Shown in pieces: positions 14,811-23,351 of a stretch of 31,713 nt of DNA. Origin of the DNA: RGIG2041 sp045546315. GTDB lineage: Bacteria > Bacillota > Clostridia > UBA1381 > UMGS1253. Position numbers and translations under genes: made by a program. The notes beneath the pieces were generated by a model. The model made no database searches and was not told where the DNA came from. It saw nothing but the letters and a program-made list of their open reading frames with translations. Every line of letters starts with the position of its first letter. Position 1 is the first letter of the stretch. The stretch is taken from positions 1 through 31,713 of the forward strand of contig JAZQCN010000089.1 in NCBI GenBank assembly GCA_045546315.1, read 5' to 3'.

Positions 14811-15497
14811 ATGGCAAATGCCAAGATACTGATTGTCGATGACGACATAAACATCAGCGAGCTTTTGCGCATCTGTCTTGAAAAGGAAGGCTACGAAACC
14901 GTAATCGCAAACGACGGCTTAACCGCCATTTCCACCTTTAAGGATGAAACACCCGATTTGGTATTGTTAGACATTATGATGCCGAAGGTCGACGGCTGGC
15001 AGGTCTGCCGAGAAATCCGCAGAGTCAGCAACATTCCGATTATTATGCTTACGGCGAAGAGCGAAACCTTTGACAAGGTGCTCGGCTTAGAGCTCGGCGC
15101 GGATGACTATATGGTCAAGCCCGTTGAAAGCAAAGAGCTGATTGCGCGCATCAAAGCTGTACTGCGTCGCTATGACTCCGGCCCGGCACATATTGACAAG
15201 GAAATCGTTTACAATAATCTTTCTGTCAACATTTCCAACTACGAGCTCAAAATTGAGGGCAAACCCGTCAGCATTCCGCCGAAGGAGTTAGAGCTTTTGT
15301 ATTTCCTTTGCTCCAACCCCAACCGCGTCTTCACACGCCAGCAGCTTATGGAAGAGGTATGGGGCTTCGAGCACTACGGCGACTCGAGAACCATCGATGT
15401 ACATGTAAAGCGTCTGCGCGAAAAGCTCGAGGGACACGAAAAGAACTGGGAGCTGAAAACCATTTGGCGTGTCGGCTACAAATTCGAGGTGAAATAA
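14811..15497 (+). CDS. OmpR/PhoB-type response regulator
   Basis: 228 residues. Receiver domain at 1-120 with acidic pocket D10-D12, phospho-acceptor D54 (LLDIMMP), Thr in MLTAK and Lys in DDYMVKP. A winged-helix effector domain at about 130-227 (VSIPPKELELLYFLCSNPNRV, then TRQQLMEEVWG and SRTIDVHVKRLREKL). It is phosphorylated by the histidine kinase encoded three bases downstream and then binds promoter DNA. The gene targets are not known; linkage to an HtrA protease suggests an envelope-stress type circuit (inference). Confidence 0.95.
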   Translation: MANAKILIVDDDINISELLRICLEKEGYETVIANDGLTAISTFKDETPDLVLLDIMMPKVDGWQVCREIRRVSNIPIIMLTAKSETFDKVLGLELGADDYMVKPVESKELIARIKAVLRRYDSGPAHIDKEIVYNNLSVNISNYELKIEGKPVSIPPKELELLYFLCSNPNRVFTRQQLMEEVWGFEHYGDSRTIDVHVKRLREKLEGHEKNWELKTIWRVGYKFEVK

Positions 15498-15500
15498 CCT

Positions 15501-16952
15501 GTGCGAAATACAATTTTTCGAAAAATGATGTGGTCTACCCTGCTGATTATGCTGATTGCTCTGGTACTGCTCGGGACAATTATGTTTGGCCTGCTGGGCA
15601 ACTTTGCAATAAGCAGCAAAGCAGAGTCACTGCTCGCCACAGCTGAAAATGTGGCTGAATTCACGACATTCTGGCAAACACAGTCGCGTCAGCACACGAA
15701 CAAGTCCGTTTATGATTCCTCCATCGCGGCACTGAGCGAGATTACTGCTTCGGATATTGTTATTGCAAACACGGACGGACATGTGTTTGCAAGTAATCTT
15801 GATTACGACAGATTACCTGCAAAAATATCAAGCAGCTATATGGATGATGCGCTTCGCGGTACGGCTTCGCGCTTTACCGGCACCTTCGACGGTATGTTCG
15901 AAAACAAGGTGCTGACCGTTGCCTACCCCATTCATACAGAAAACAAAATCATCGGTGTTGTTTTTGTGCACGCATCGATGCCTAAACTGCAAAGCAACAG
16001 AATGGCGCTGTTTCGCGTATTCATTTTCGCAGCACTGTTTGTGTTCTGCATTGCATTTATGATTATGTATATTCTTTCGCAAAAAATGACCAAATCGATT
16101 AAGGACATCGGTGTTGCGGCACGCGCATTGGCTGCCGGAAAATACAATACGCGCGCCGTAGTCACCGGCAATGATGAAATTGCCGAGCTCGGGCGCACCT
16201 TCAACTATATGGCTGCATCGCTGCAAAAGCTCGATGATACGCATACCTCCTTCATTGCAAATGTATCGCACGAGCTGCGCACGCCGATGACAACAATTTC
16301 CGGCTTTACGGAAAACATCTTAAACGGTACAATTCCGCCGGAGCAGCAAAGCAAATACCTGCAAATCGTGCTCGACGAATCCAAGCGGCTTTCGCGTATG
16401 GTGACGGATATGCTCGACTTATCCAAAATCAGTCTCGGCCAGTTTTCGATTACAAAAGCGCCGTTTGATTTAACAGAGATGCTCAGTTTGATTGTGATTC
16501 AGTACGAAAATGCAATCGAGCAAAAGCATTTAGATGTCAGCATTGATTTTTCCGAAGACATTATTATGGTTTTGGCAGATCGCGATGCAATCACGCGCGT
16601 GATTACAAACATTTTGGACAATGCCATCAAATTCTCCGACCCTTGCGGCAGGTTAGACATCAGCGTAATTACACGCGACGGCAAGGCATATGTTGCCATT
16701 GCTAACGAAGGCATCGGCATTGATCCTGCCGACATCAATCATATATTTGACCGTTTTTACAAAACGGACAAATCCAGAAACGACAAAAAAGGCACCGGAC
16801 TCGGACTGCATTTGGTGCAAAACCTTTTGACGCTGCACGGCGAAACCATCGCTGTAAAGAGCAAGGATTTGAGCGATGCGGATTTTGACGGTAATTCCAA
16901 CCATCCGGACAGGCGCACAACCTTTATTTTCTCCTTAACACTCAGTAAGTAA
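15501..16952 (+). CDS. Membrane sensor histidine kinase
   Basis: 483 residues starting at GTG 15501, with GAGGTGA about 8 bases upstream, three bases after the regulator stop. Order: TM helix (about 11-33), extracytoplasmic sensor of about 135 residues with a PAS/Cache-like look (SDIVIANTDGHVFASN), second TM (about 169-192), and HAMP linker (193-245). A HisKA dimer with phospho-acceptor H257 in SHELRTP follows, then a HATPase domain with N box (NILDNAIKFS), FDRFYKTD and GTGLGL. All residues needed for autophosphorylation are present. Signal unknown. It forms a cognate pair with the upstream OmpR-type regulator. Confidence 0.95.
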   Translation: MRNTIFRKMMWSTLLIMLIALVLLGTIMFGLLGNFAISSKAESLLATAENVAEFTTFWQTQSRQHTNKSVYDSSIAALSEITASDIVIANTDGHVFASNLDYDRLPAKISSSYMDDALRGTASRFTGTFDGMFENKVLTVAYPIHTENKIIGVVFVHASMPKLQSNRMALFRVFIFAALFVFCIAFMIMYILSQKMTKSIKDIGVAARALAAGKYNTRAVVTGNDEIAELGRTFNYMAASLQKLDDTHTSFIANVSHELRTPMTTISGFTENILNGTIPPEQQSKYLQIVLDESKRLSRMVTDMLDLSKISLGQFSITKAPFDLTEMLSLIVIQYENAIEQKHLDVSIDFSEDIIMVLADRDAITRVITNILDNAIKFSDPCGRLDISVITRDGKAYVAIANEGIGIDPADINHIFDRFYKTDKSRNDKKGTGLGLHLVQNLLTLHGETIAVKSKDLSDADFDGNSNHPDRRTTFIFSLTLSK

Positions 16953-17015
16953 TTTTGCGTGCCGGCCGATGCATAAAGAAAATACAATTTGAAATAAATA
17001 AAACGAGGTGTTATT

Positions 17016-18392
17016 ATGGAAAACAATCCAAACAACGGTTTTTTTGAAGAACAAAACGAATCAACAGAAGCCGAAGCTGCCATCAATTCTGCAGCAGACG
17101 GCAGCGCAGAGGATGTTATCCCCGATGCTGAAGTCGCTGACGAAACGCCCCAGGCGTTTGATGTTATCGACTCTATGCCGGAAGATGATAACATTCCGCT
17201 TTATGTTGAATACAAAAGTATTGATGACGAGCAAACGCCCGCGCCCGAAAGCAGAAAACTCTGGCCGGTCATCGTTGCAACTGCAGTAATCGCCAGCATT
17301 TTGACCTCCTTAATTTTCGGTGCATTCTATATTTTCACAACACCGAAGGATCAGTCGACCATCGTTTATCGTGACGGAAACGACCTGCGCACAAAAATCG
17401 ATTTGATGCAGGCGCTCGGGCTCGATGACGCAGAAGACGGCAAACCGCTTTCTGTCAGCAGCGTTGCCAACCGTGTCAGCCCGACGGTTGTCGGCATCTC
17501 TACCCAAGGCAAAGCCGCAACCGCAACGCTGTTTGGTGTGGTAGAACAGCCTTTTGCCGGCTCCGGTACCGGATTTATCATCAGCACGGACGGCTACATT
17601 GTAACAAACAACCATGTGGTTGCAAATGCAGATGAAATCACTGTAACCTTAGACACCGACAACGAATATCCTGCAGAATTAATCGGCGCAGACGATAAAA
17701 CAGATTTGGCCGTCCTTAAAATCGAAAAAACCGGTCTTACGCCGGCGGTTTTAGGCAGCTCCGGCGATGTGCAGGTCGGCGAGGTGGCGATTGCGATTGG
17801 CAATCCGCTCGGCTTAACACTTGCCGACACTGTAACTGCAGGTATTATCAGCGCAACAAACCGCAAAGTAACGGTCGATGGTAATGAGTATACACTACTG
17901 CAGACAGATGCTGCCATCAACAACGGCAACTCCGGCGGTCCGCTTTTGAATGCCTACGGCGAGGTTATTGGCATCAACAATGCCAAAATTGCCGCCAGCG
18001 GCGTTGAGGGTTTAGGTTTTGCTATCCCCTCCGACATTGCCAAGCCGATTATCGAGGACTTAATTGCAGTCGGCTATGTACGCGGCAGACCGCTCATCGG
18101 CATTAACGGCAGAAACATTACAGAGGAAATCAGCGAATACTATGATCTGCCGATTGGCGTGTATGTTGTTTCCGTTGTTGAGTTCTCCGCTGCCGAGAAG
18201 GCCGGCTTGCAAATCGGCGATGTAATTACGCACTGCAACGGTCAGAAAGTCACAACGGTTGACGAGCTGAACACCATCCGCGATGCACACGCTTCCGGCG
18301 ATACCTTAAAGCTCAAAATCGTTCGCGCAGGCAAAACAATGAACATTGATTTGGTGCTCGGCGAAGACCGACCTTCTGTATCGCTGAATTAA
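17016..18392 (+). CDS. HtrA/DegP-family membrane-anchored serine protease with PDZ domain
   Basis: 458 residues. An acidic, low-complexity cytoplasmic N-terminal region (1-80) leads into one TM helix (about 84-107), followed by a trypsin-like protease domain outside the membrane. The triad is H200 (TNNHVV), D230 (KTDLAVLK) and S306 (NGNSGGP). A PDZ domain follows from about 350 (GVYVVSVVEFSAAEKAG, GDVITHCNGQKV). Such proteases degrade misfolded envelope proteins. GAGGTG precedes the ATG. It follows the kinase gene by 63 bp without a clear promoter or terminator, so it is likely part of the same transcript, and a strong terminator comes after it. Confidence 0.95.
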   Translation: MENNPNNGFFEEQNESTEAEAAINSAADGSAEDVIPDAEVADETPQAFDVIDSMPEDDNIPLYVEYKSIDDEQTPAPESRKLWPVIVATAVIASILTSLIFGAFYIFTTPKDQSTIVYRDGNDLRTKIDLMQALGLDDAEDGKPLSVSSVANRVSPTVVGISTQGKAATATLFGVVEQPFAGSGTGFIISTDGYIVTNNHVVANADEITVTLDTDNEYPAELIGADDKTDLAVLKIEKTGLTPAVLGSSGDVQVGEVAIAIGNPLGLTLADTVTAGIISATNRKVTVDGNEYTLLQTDAAINNGNSGGPLLNAYGEVIGINNAKIAASGVEGLGFAIPSDIAKPIIEDLIAVGYVRGRPLIGINGRNITEEISEYYDLPIGVYVVSVVEFSAAEKAGLQIGDVITHCNGQKVTTVDELNTIRDAHASGDTLKLKIVRAGKTMNIDLVLGEDRPSVSLN

Positions 18393-18431
18393 GAGTTATA
18401 AAAAACATACATGAATCAACGCAAATAATTC

Positions 18432-18484
18432 ACAAGCGGCTTTCGAGAAACATTGGTTTCATCGCAAAAGTCGCTTGTTTTTAT
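18432..18484 (+). terminator. Terminator of the two-component/HtrA operon
   Basis: A 12-bp stem ACAAGCGGCTTT (18432-18443) with AAAGTCGCTTGT (18467-18478, one G-T pair) is followed by TTTTTATTTT. The loop itself contains a second small stem, GAAAC-ATTG-GTTTC. Confidence 0.85.
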
Positions 18485-18523
18485 TTTGCAGATTTGTTTA
18501 AGTCATATACATTTTAGTTAAAT

Positions 18524-18575
18524 TCTAAACATCAAATATTGTAGAATTCGCTTTTTTTGTTCGAATATGTTTAGA
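18524..18575 (+). promoter_or_regulatory. Candidate operator: 9-bp inverted repeat overlapping the -35 box
   Basis: TCTAAACAT (18524-18532) and ATGTTTAGA (18567-18575) are exact reverse complements 43 bp apart, about four helical turns. The right arm overlaps the -35 hexamer of the uronate-operon promoter. This is the geometry expected for a repressor or a looping regulator. The binding protein is unknown. Confidence 0.5.
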
Positions 18576-18600
18576 CTTATTCCCCCTTTTTCGGTATACT
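18571..18600 (+). promoter_or_regulatory. Promoter of the uronate operon
   Basis: TTAGAC (18571-18576), an 18-bp spacer and TATACT (18595-18600), giving a start near 18607 and a leader of about 47 bases. It is the only good promoter-like match in the gap before the six-gene operon. Confidence 0.65.
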
Positions 18601-18653
18601 AAAGCTATAGGCTATTATTTTACAAAGTTTGCTCGAAAGGACGGTCATATTTT

Positions 18654-19508
18654 ATGGCAAAATTCATTTATTCCGGCTTTTCCGATGAAATTTCGCCGGA
18701 CATCAAAACCCAATTCGAAGAACTGAATAAGCTTGGAATTTCGCACTTTGAAATTCGCGGCGTCAACGGCACAAATATATCCGAATTGACACTCGAGGAA
18801 GCCAAAAAGGTGCATGCACTGGCACAGCACTACGGCATCAAAGCTTCTTCCATCGGCTCCCCAATCGGTAAAATTTTAATTACCGACCCGATTGCGCCGC
18901 ACTTAGAGCTTTTAAAACATGTGATTGAAATTGCAAAGATTTTCAAAACACGCTTTATCCGTGTGTTCAGCTTTTATATTCCAAATGATAAAAATCCGGA
19001 AGATTTCACGGATGAAGTCATTGCTCGCATGAAGGCTATGGTAAAAATCGCCGAGGAAAACGATGTTGTTTTACTGCACGAAAACGAAAAAGGCATCTAT
19101 GGTAGTGTAGCATCGCGCTGCAAGGAAATTTTAGATGCAGTAAACTCCCCGCATCTGCGCGCAGTGTTTGACCCTGCAAACTTTGTTGAGTGCAATCAGA
19201 AAACCTTCCCGGAGGCGTATGACCTTTTAAAGGACTACATTGTATATATGCACATTAAGGATGCTACAACCGAAAAGAAAATCGTTCCAGCAGGCAAAGG
19301 CATCGGCAATGTCGACAAAATACTCGCTGCACTGAGCGCAAATGGCTATGAAGGTTTTGTTTCCCTAGAGCCGCACCTCGGCAGCTTCGCAGGGCTTGAC
19401 CATCTGCAAAGCGACATGGACAGTATCGACCTGTCCACCCCGTTTACACCGGAGGAGCGCTTTAAGATTGCATACGAAAGCTTAAAAGAAATCATTGATA
19501 ATTTATAA
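18654..19508 (+). CDS. Sugar phosphate isomerase/epimerase family TIM-barrel protein
   Basis: 284 residues of the xylose-isomerase-like TIM barrel family (AP endonuclease 2 superfamily). The likely divalent-metal ligands are E143 (LLHENE), D173 (VFDPANF), H200 (YMHIKD) and E239 (VSLEPH). Family members epimerise, isomerise, dehydrate or eliminate on sugars and inositols. This one is first in an operon with a Gfo/Idh/MocA dehydrogenase, a second barrel and glucuronate genes, so a 3-keto sugar or uronate derivative is a reasonable guess for the substrate. It resembles the L-ribulose-5-phosphate epimerase/IolE-like group only in general fold. AAAGGA lies rather far (about 13 bases) from the ATG. 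Confidence 0.85.
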   Translation: MAKFIYSGFSDEISPDIKTQFEELNKLGISHFEIRGVNGTNISELTLEEAKKVHALAQHYGIKASSIGSPIGKILITDPIAPHLELLKHVIEIAKIFKTRFIRVFSFYIPNDKNPEDFTDEVIARMKAMVKIAEENDVVLLHENEKGIYGSVASRCKEILDAVNSPHLRAVFDPANFVECNQKTFPEAYDLLKDYIVYMHIKDATTEKKIVPAGKGIGNVDKILAALSANGYEGFVSLEPHLGSFAGLDHLQSDMDSIDLSTPFTPEERFKIAYESLKEIIDNL

Positions 19509-19521
19509 GGAGGATTTTTAA

Positions 19522-20700
19522 ATGGATACAGTAAGAATTGGTATTATCGGTATGGGTAACATGGGCACGGGGCACTTTAAGTCCATCCGCGACCACGTAA
19601 AGAACATGACTGTAACTGCAGTATGTGATATTTCAGAGGCAAGACGCGAATGGTGTAAGAAGAATCTGCCGGCAGAGGTAAAGATTTTTTCCGATGCAGA
19701 CGAAATGATGGCAAGCGGCTTAATTGACGCAATTTTAATCGCCGTTCCCCACTACGACCATCCGAAGCTCGCAATCGCAGCGTTTATGGCAGGCTTGCAT
19801 GTTTACAACGAAAAGCCGGCTGCCGTACATACAAAGCAGGTACTCGAAATGAACGAAGCTTATGAAAAATACGGCAAGGAAAAGGGGCTTGTATTCTCGA
19901 TGGGCTTCCAGCAGAGAACACGCGGCGACTGGAACAAAATCCGCGACCTGATTCAGTCCGGTCAGCTCGGTCACATTAAGAAGTTTATCTGGATTGTTAC
20001 CGACTGGTACCGTCCGCAGGGGTATCACGACAGCTGCAGCTGGCGTTCGACCTGGAAAGGCGAAGGCGGCGGCACGCTGATTAACCAGAACCCGCACAAC
20101 CTCGACCTTGTACAGTGGATGTTCGGTATGCCGGACCATGTTATGAGTATGTGCGACTACGGTAAGTATTACAACATCGAGGTTGAAGACGATGTTACTG
20201 CATTTTACAGATACGACAGCGGCACAGTCGGCATCTACACCACCTCTACAGGCGAGCAGCCGGGCACAAACCGCTTAGAGATTTCCGCGGATATGGGCAA
20301 GGTAGTTTGCGAAGGCGGTAAGATTACCTTCTATCGCAATGTAGAATCCGAGCGTGAGTTTAATAAAAACTTCACCGGTATTTTCGGCCACATTGAAAAC
20401 TGGAAGTGCGAAATTCCGGTACCGAAGCCGCATGCAACAGGTGACCACGCAGTCCTCCTCCAGAACTTTACCAACGCAATTCTCAAGGGCGAAGCCTTGA
20501 TTGCTCCGGGTGTAGACGGCATTAACGAAATGACACTGTCCAACGCAATCCACTACTCCGACTGGCTCGGCAATAAGTGGGTTTCTACAAAGGATTTCGA
20601 CCACGAGGATTTCTACAACCGTCTGATGGAAAAGATTGCAAATTCCAAGGTGGAAAAGAATGTTGTACAAAGAACAACCGGAACGGAGGGCACATATTAA
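19522..20700 (+). CDS. Gfo/Idh/MocA family oxidoreductase
   Basis: 392 residues. N-terminal Rossmann fold with GMGNMG (10-15) and the EKP motif (97-99) that positions NAD(P) and the catalytic Lys. The C-terminal alpha/beta domain has GEGGGTLINQNPHNLDL with the usual His-Asp pair. Family enzymes oxidise a secondary hydroxyl of a sugar, inositol or glycoside, often at C3 and often with tightly bound NAD. AAGGAGG precedes the ATG, 13 bases after the upstream TIM-barrel stop, and the stop overlaps the next start by one base. That tight coupling to two TIM barrels suggests a shared oxidation-rearrangement pathway. The precise substrate cannot be read from sequence. Confidence 0.9.
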   Translation: MDTVRIGIIGMGNMGTGHFKSIRDHVKNMTVTAVCDISEARREWCKKNLPAEVKIFSDADEMMASGLIDAILIAVPHYDHPKLAIAAFMAGLHVYNEKPAAVHTKQVLEMNEAYEKYGKEKGLVFSMGFQQRTRGDWNKIRDLIQSGQLGHIKKFIWIVTDWYRPQGYHDSCSWRSTWKGEGGGTLINQNPHNLDLVQWMFGMPDHVMSMCDYGKYYNIEVEDDVTAFYRYDSGTVGIYTTSTGEQPGTNRLEISADMGKVVCEGGKITFYRNVESEREFNKNFTGIFGHIENWKCEIPVPKPHATGDHAVLLQNFTNAILKGEALIAPGVDGINEMTLSNAIHYSDWLGNKWVSTKDFDHEDFYNRLMEKIANSKVEKNVVQRTTGTEGTY

Positions 20701-21458
20701 TGAGCAGAATTATCGGCGCGCAGATGTACACCATCCGCGATTATGTAAAAACAAACGAGGGCATTGACGCCACTTTTGCAAAGTTAAAGAAAATCGGCTA
20801 CACACACGGACAGCGCTCTGCATTTAATGCAGACCCGCACTTTATAAAGGAAATGTGCGATAAGCACGATTTCAAAATCACCTCCTCGCACGGCAATTTT
20901 GATGAAATCTACGCAGATATTGACAAGCATATTGCAGACCATAAGGTTTACAACTGCAAAATGCCGGGCATCGGCGGTCTGCCGGTGGAATACCGCGAGA
21001 GTAAGGAAGGCATCCTCACCTTCGTAAAGCGCGCAAGTGAGATTGCAGACAAAATGGCAGCAGAGGGTCAGATATTTACATACCACAACCACGCATTCGA
21101 GTTTGTAAAGGTCGACGGTAAATACATTATGGATTACATCTTAGAGGAATGCAGCGAAAATGTAAAGCTGATGGTGGATGTATACTGGCTTTCCGTTGCA
21201 GGCATCAACCCGGTTGATTTTCTGAAAAAGAATGCCTCCAGAGTCGGCGCAGTGCACTACAAGGATTTAAAGGTTGTAGACAATGCACCGGAAATGTGCG
21301 AGGTTGGCTACGGCAATCTTGATTGGGATAAGATTATCGCTTGCTGCGATGAATTAAATCCGGAATTTATCTTCGTCGAGCAGGATAGAAATTTCGACAA
21401 TCCGTTTGAATCTTTGAAAATGAGCTACGACTTTTTAAAAGAGAAAGGATACAAATAA
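20700..21458 (+). CDS. Sugar phosphate isomerase/epimerase family TIM-barrel protein (IolE-like motif)
   Basis: 252 residues from ATG 20700, which shares one base with the previous stop and has GGAGGG nine bases upstream; the open frame reaches further back but inside the dehydrogenase gene. Metal-site motifs are YHNHAFEF (128-135), D160 in MVDVYW, H186 in AVHYKDL and E227 in FVEQD. The YHNHAFEF and DVYW pair is shared in spirit with the N-terminal half of the 10255-11838 fusion protein. Close-in-motif relatives include inosose dehydratases and 3-keto-glycoside-processing barrels. It is translationally coupled to the dehydrogenase, which makes the two a likely functional pair. Confidence 0.87.
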   Translation: MSRIIGAQMYTIRDYVKTNEGIDATFAKLKKIGYTHGQRSAFNADPHFIKEMCDKHDFKITSSHGNFDEIYADIDKHIADHKVYNCKMPGIGGLPVEYRESKEGILTFVKRASEIADKMAAEGQIFTYHNHAFEFVKVDGKYIMDYILEECSENVKLMVDVYWLSVAGINPVDFLKKNASRVGAVHYKDLKVVDNAPEMCEVGYGNLDWDKIIACCDELNPEFIFVEQDRNFDNPFESLKMSYDFLKEKGYK

Positions 21459-21459
21459 T

Positions 21460-22500
21460 ATGAAAATGTCATTCAGATGGTACGGGACAGATGACCCGGT
21501 TACCTTAGAAAAAATCGCCCAGATTCCGGGCATGCACTGCATCGTTACCGCAATTTACGATGTCCCTGTCGGTCAGGTTTGGCCGGAGGACAAGGTTGCG
21601 GCACTGGCAAAGGCTGTAGAAGCTGCAGGTCTTAAATTTGATGTCATCGAAAGCGTACCGGTGCACGAGGATATCAAACTCGGCGCAGGCAATCGCGATG
21701 AATACATCGAAAACTACTGCACCAACATCCGCACACTTGCAAAGTACGGTGTAAAGGTCATTTGCTACAACTTTATGCCGGTATTCGACTGGCTGCGCTC
21801 CGACCTCGATTATAAATTAGAGGACGGCTCCTCTGCCCTGATTTTCAAGCAGGCAGAAGTGGATGCTTTAAATCCGGCAGAGTCCGACTTGTCTCTCCCG
21901 GGCTGGGATGCAAGCTATACGATGGACGGCCTGCGCGCACTTTTGGCACAGTACAAGGATATTGACGCTGAAAAGCTCTGGGAAAACTTTGCGTACTTCT
22001 TACACAAGATTATCCCGGTTTGCGACGAGGTCGATATGAAAATGGCAATCCATCCAGACGATCCGCCGTGGCCGATTTTCGGTCTGCCGCGCATCATCAC
22101 CAGCGAAGAAAGCTACAAGCGTATGATTGAAATCGAGCCGAGCATCAACAACGGCTTTACGATTTGCACAGGCTCGCTCGGTGCTGACCCGAATAACGAT
22201 TTGCCGACTTTAATCCGCAAATACGGCGACCGCGCGCACTTCATTCATTTAAGAAACATCAAGCTCACCGGCGAGCATTGCTTCGAAGAAGCTGCACATC
22301 TGTCTGAGAAGGGTTCTCTCGATATGTACGAAATCGTGAAAGCGATGCATGACATTGGCTTTGAGATGTATGTTCGTCCGGACCACGGCAGAATGATTTG
22401 GGGCGAAAAAGGTCGCCCGGGCTACGGTCTTTTTGACCGCGCACTTGGCGCAACCTATATCAATGGCTTATGGGAAGCAGTATGTAAGGGGGAAAAATAA
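21460..22500 (+). CDS. uxuA: Mannonate dehydratase
   Basis: 346 residues matching UxuA throughout: N-terminal MSFRWYGTDDPVTLEKIAQI, central FAYFLHKIIPVCDEV, metal-site IHPDDPPWPIFGLPRI, and C-terminal RPDHGRMIWGEKGRPGYGL. UxuA removes water from D-mannonate to give 2-keto-3-deoxy-D-gluconate, using Fe2+ or Mn2+. Length is normal for the Gram-positive type (about 350). GAAAGGA precedes the ATG, and one base separates it from the preceding gene. With the next two genes it completes glucuronate to KDG. Confidence 0.97.
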   Translation: MKMSFRWYGTDDPVTLEKIAQIPGMHCIVTAIYDVPVGQVWPEDKVAALAKAVEAAGLKFDVIESVPVHEDIKLGAGNRDEYIENYCTNIRTLAKYGVKVICYNFMPVFDWLRSDLDYKLEDGSSALIFKQAEVDALNPAESDLSLPGWDASYTMDGLRALLAQYKDIDAEKLWENFAYFLHKIIPVCDEVDMKMAIHPDDPPWPIFGLPRIITSEESYKRMIEIEPSINNGFTICTGSLGADPNNDLPTLIRKYGDRAHFIHLRNIKLTGEHCFEEAAHLSEKGSLDMYEIVKAMHDIGFEMYVRPDHGRMIWGEKGRPGYGLFDRALGATYINGLWEAVCKGEK

Positions 22501-22502
22501 GG

Positions 22503-23339
22503 ATGAAAGTATTAGACAATAAGGTTTGCGTCGTAACCGGCGCAGGTGGCGTGCTCTGCAGCAGCTTTGCAGAAGAGCTTGCCAAAAACGGTGCAAAGAT
22601 TGCGCTGTTGGACTTAAACAAGGATGCAGCGCAGGCTGTAGCCGATAAAATTAACGCAGAAGGCGGCAAAGCAATCGCCGTTGGCTGCAATGTGCTTGAC
22701 AAGGCATCTTTAGAAGCAGCACGCGCAGAGGTTGCTGCAGCGTTTGGCAAAACCAACATCTTAATCAACGGTGCAGGCGGCAACAATCCGCGCGGCACAA
22801 CGGATAAGGAATACTACGAGGAAGGCGACCTCGCTATCGAAGGATTAAAAACCTTCTTTGACTTAGACCCGGACGGCATCCGCTTTGTATTCGACTTAAA
22901 CTTTACCGGCACACTTTTAACAACGCAGGTATTTGCCAAGGATATGGCAGAGGCAAAGGACGGCATTATCATCAACATTTCTTCAATGAACGCCTTCACT
23001 CCGCTGACCAAAATCCCGGCATACAGCGGCGCAAAGGCTGCGATTTCGAACTTTACACAGTGGCTTGCCGTACACTTTGCAAAGGTGGGCATCCGCGTAA
23101 ACGCAATCGCACCGGGCTTCTTTTTAACCAAGCAGAACGAAGCCCTCTTAAAGAACGCTGACGGCTCGTACACGGCGCGTTCGCACAAAATCTTAAATGC
23201 GACCCCGATGGGGCGCTTCGGCGAAGCAGACGAGCTTTTAGGCACACTGATGTTCTTAACCGACAGCACAAAGTCCGGATTTATCACGGGCGTTATTATT
23301 CCGGTAGACGGCGGTTTTTCCGCTTACTCCGGTGTATAA
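22503..23339 (+). CDS. uxuB: SDR-family D-mannonate oxidoreductase (fructuronate reductase)
   Basis: 278 residues of the short-chain dehydrogenase family. The cofactor motif TGAGGVLCSSFAEEL is near the N terminus, with NGAGGNNP and a catalytic Ser (160/161), Tyr174 and Lys178 in YSGAK. PG after the core (APGFFL) and a C-terminal VDGGFSAYSGV fit the subgroup that in Bacillus (YjmF) and Clostridia replaces the long-chain UxuB. It should interconvert D-fructuronate and D-mannonate with NAD(P)H. Position between uxuA and uxaC supports this strongly. The symbol reflects function, not homology to the enterobacterial UxuB. Confidence 0.88.
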   Translation: MKVLDNKVCVVTGAGGVLCSSFAEELAKNGAKIALLDLNKDAAQAVADKINAEGGKAIAVGCNVLDKASLEAARAEVAAAFGKTNILINGAGGNNPRGTTDKEYYEEGDLAIEGLKTFFDLDPDGIRFVFDLNFTGTLLTTQVFAKDMAEAKDGIIINISSMNAFTPLTKIPAYSGAKAAISNFTQWLAVHFAKVGIRVNAIAPGFFLTKQNEALLKNADGSYTARSHKILNATPMGRFGEADELLGTLMFLTDSTKSGFITGVIIPVDGGFSAYSGV

Positions 23340-23351
23340 AGGAGAATAGAC

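Noticed and set aside
18479..18653. Possible riboswitch before the uronate operon
   Set aside because: The predicted leader is only about 47 bases, too short for known sugar or cofactor riboswitches, and I see no conserved fold.
22814..23287. 157-codon minus-strand frame
   Set aside because: Antisense to the SDR gene with no start signal and no recognisable domain.
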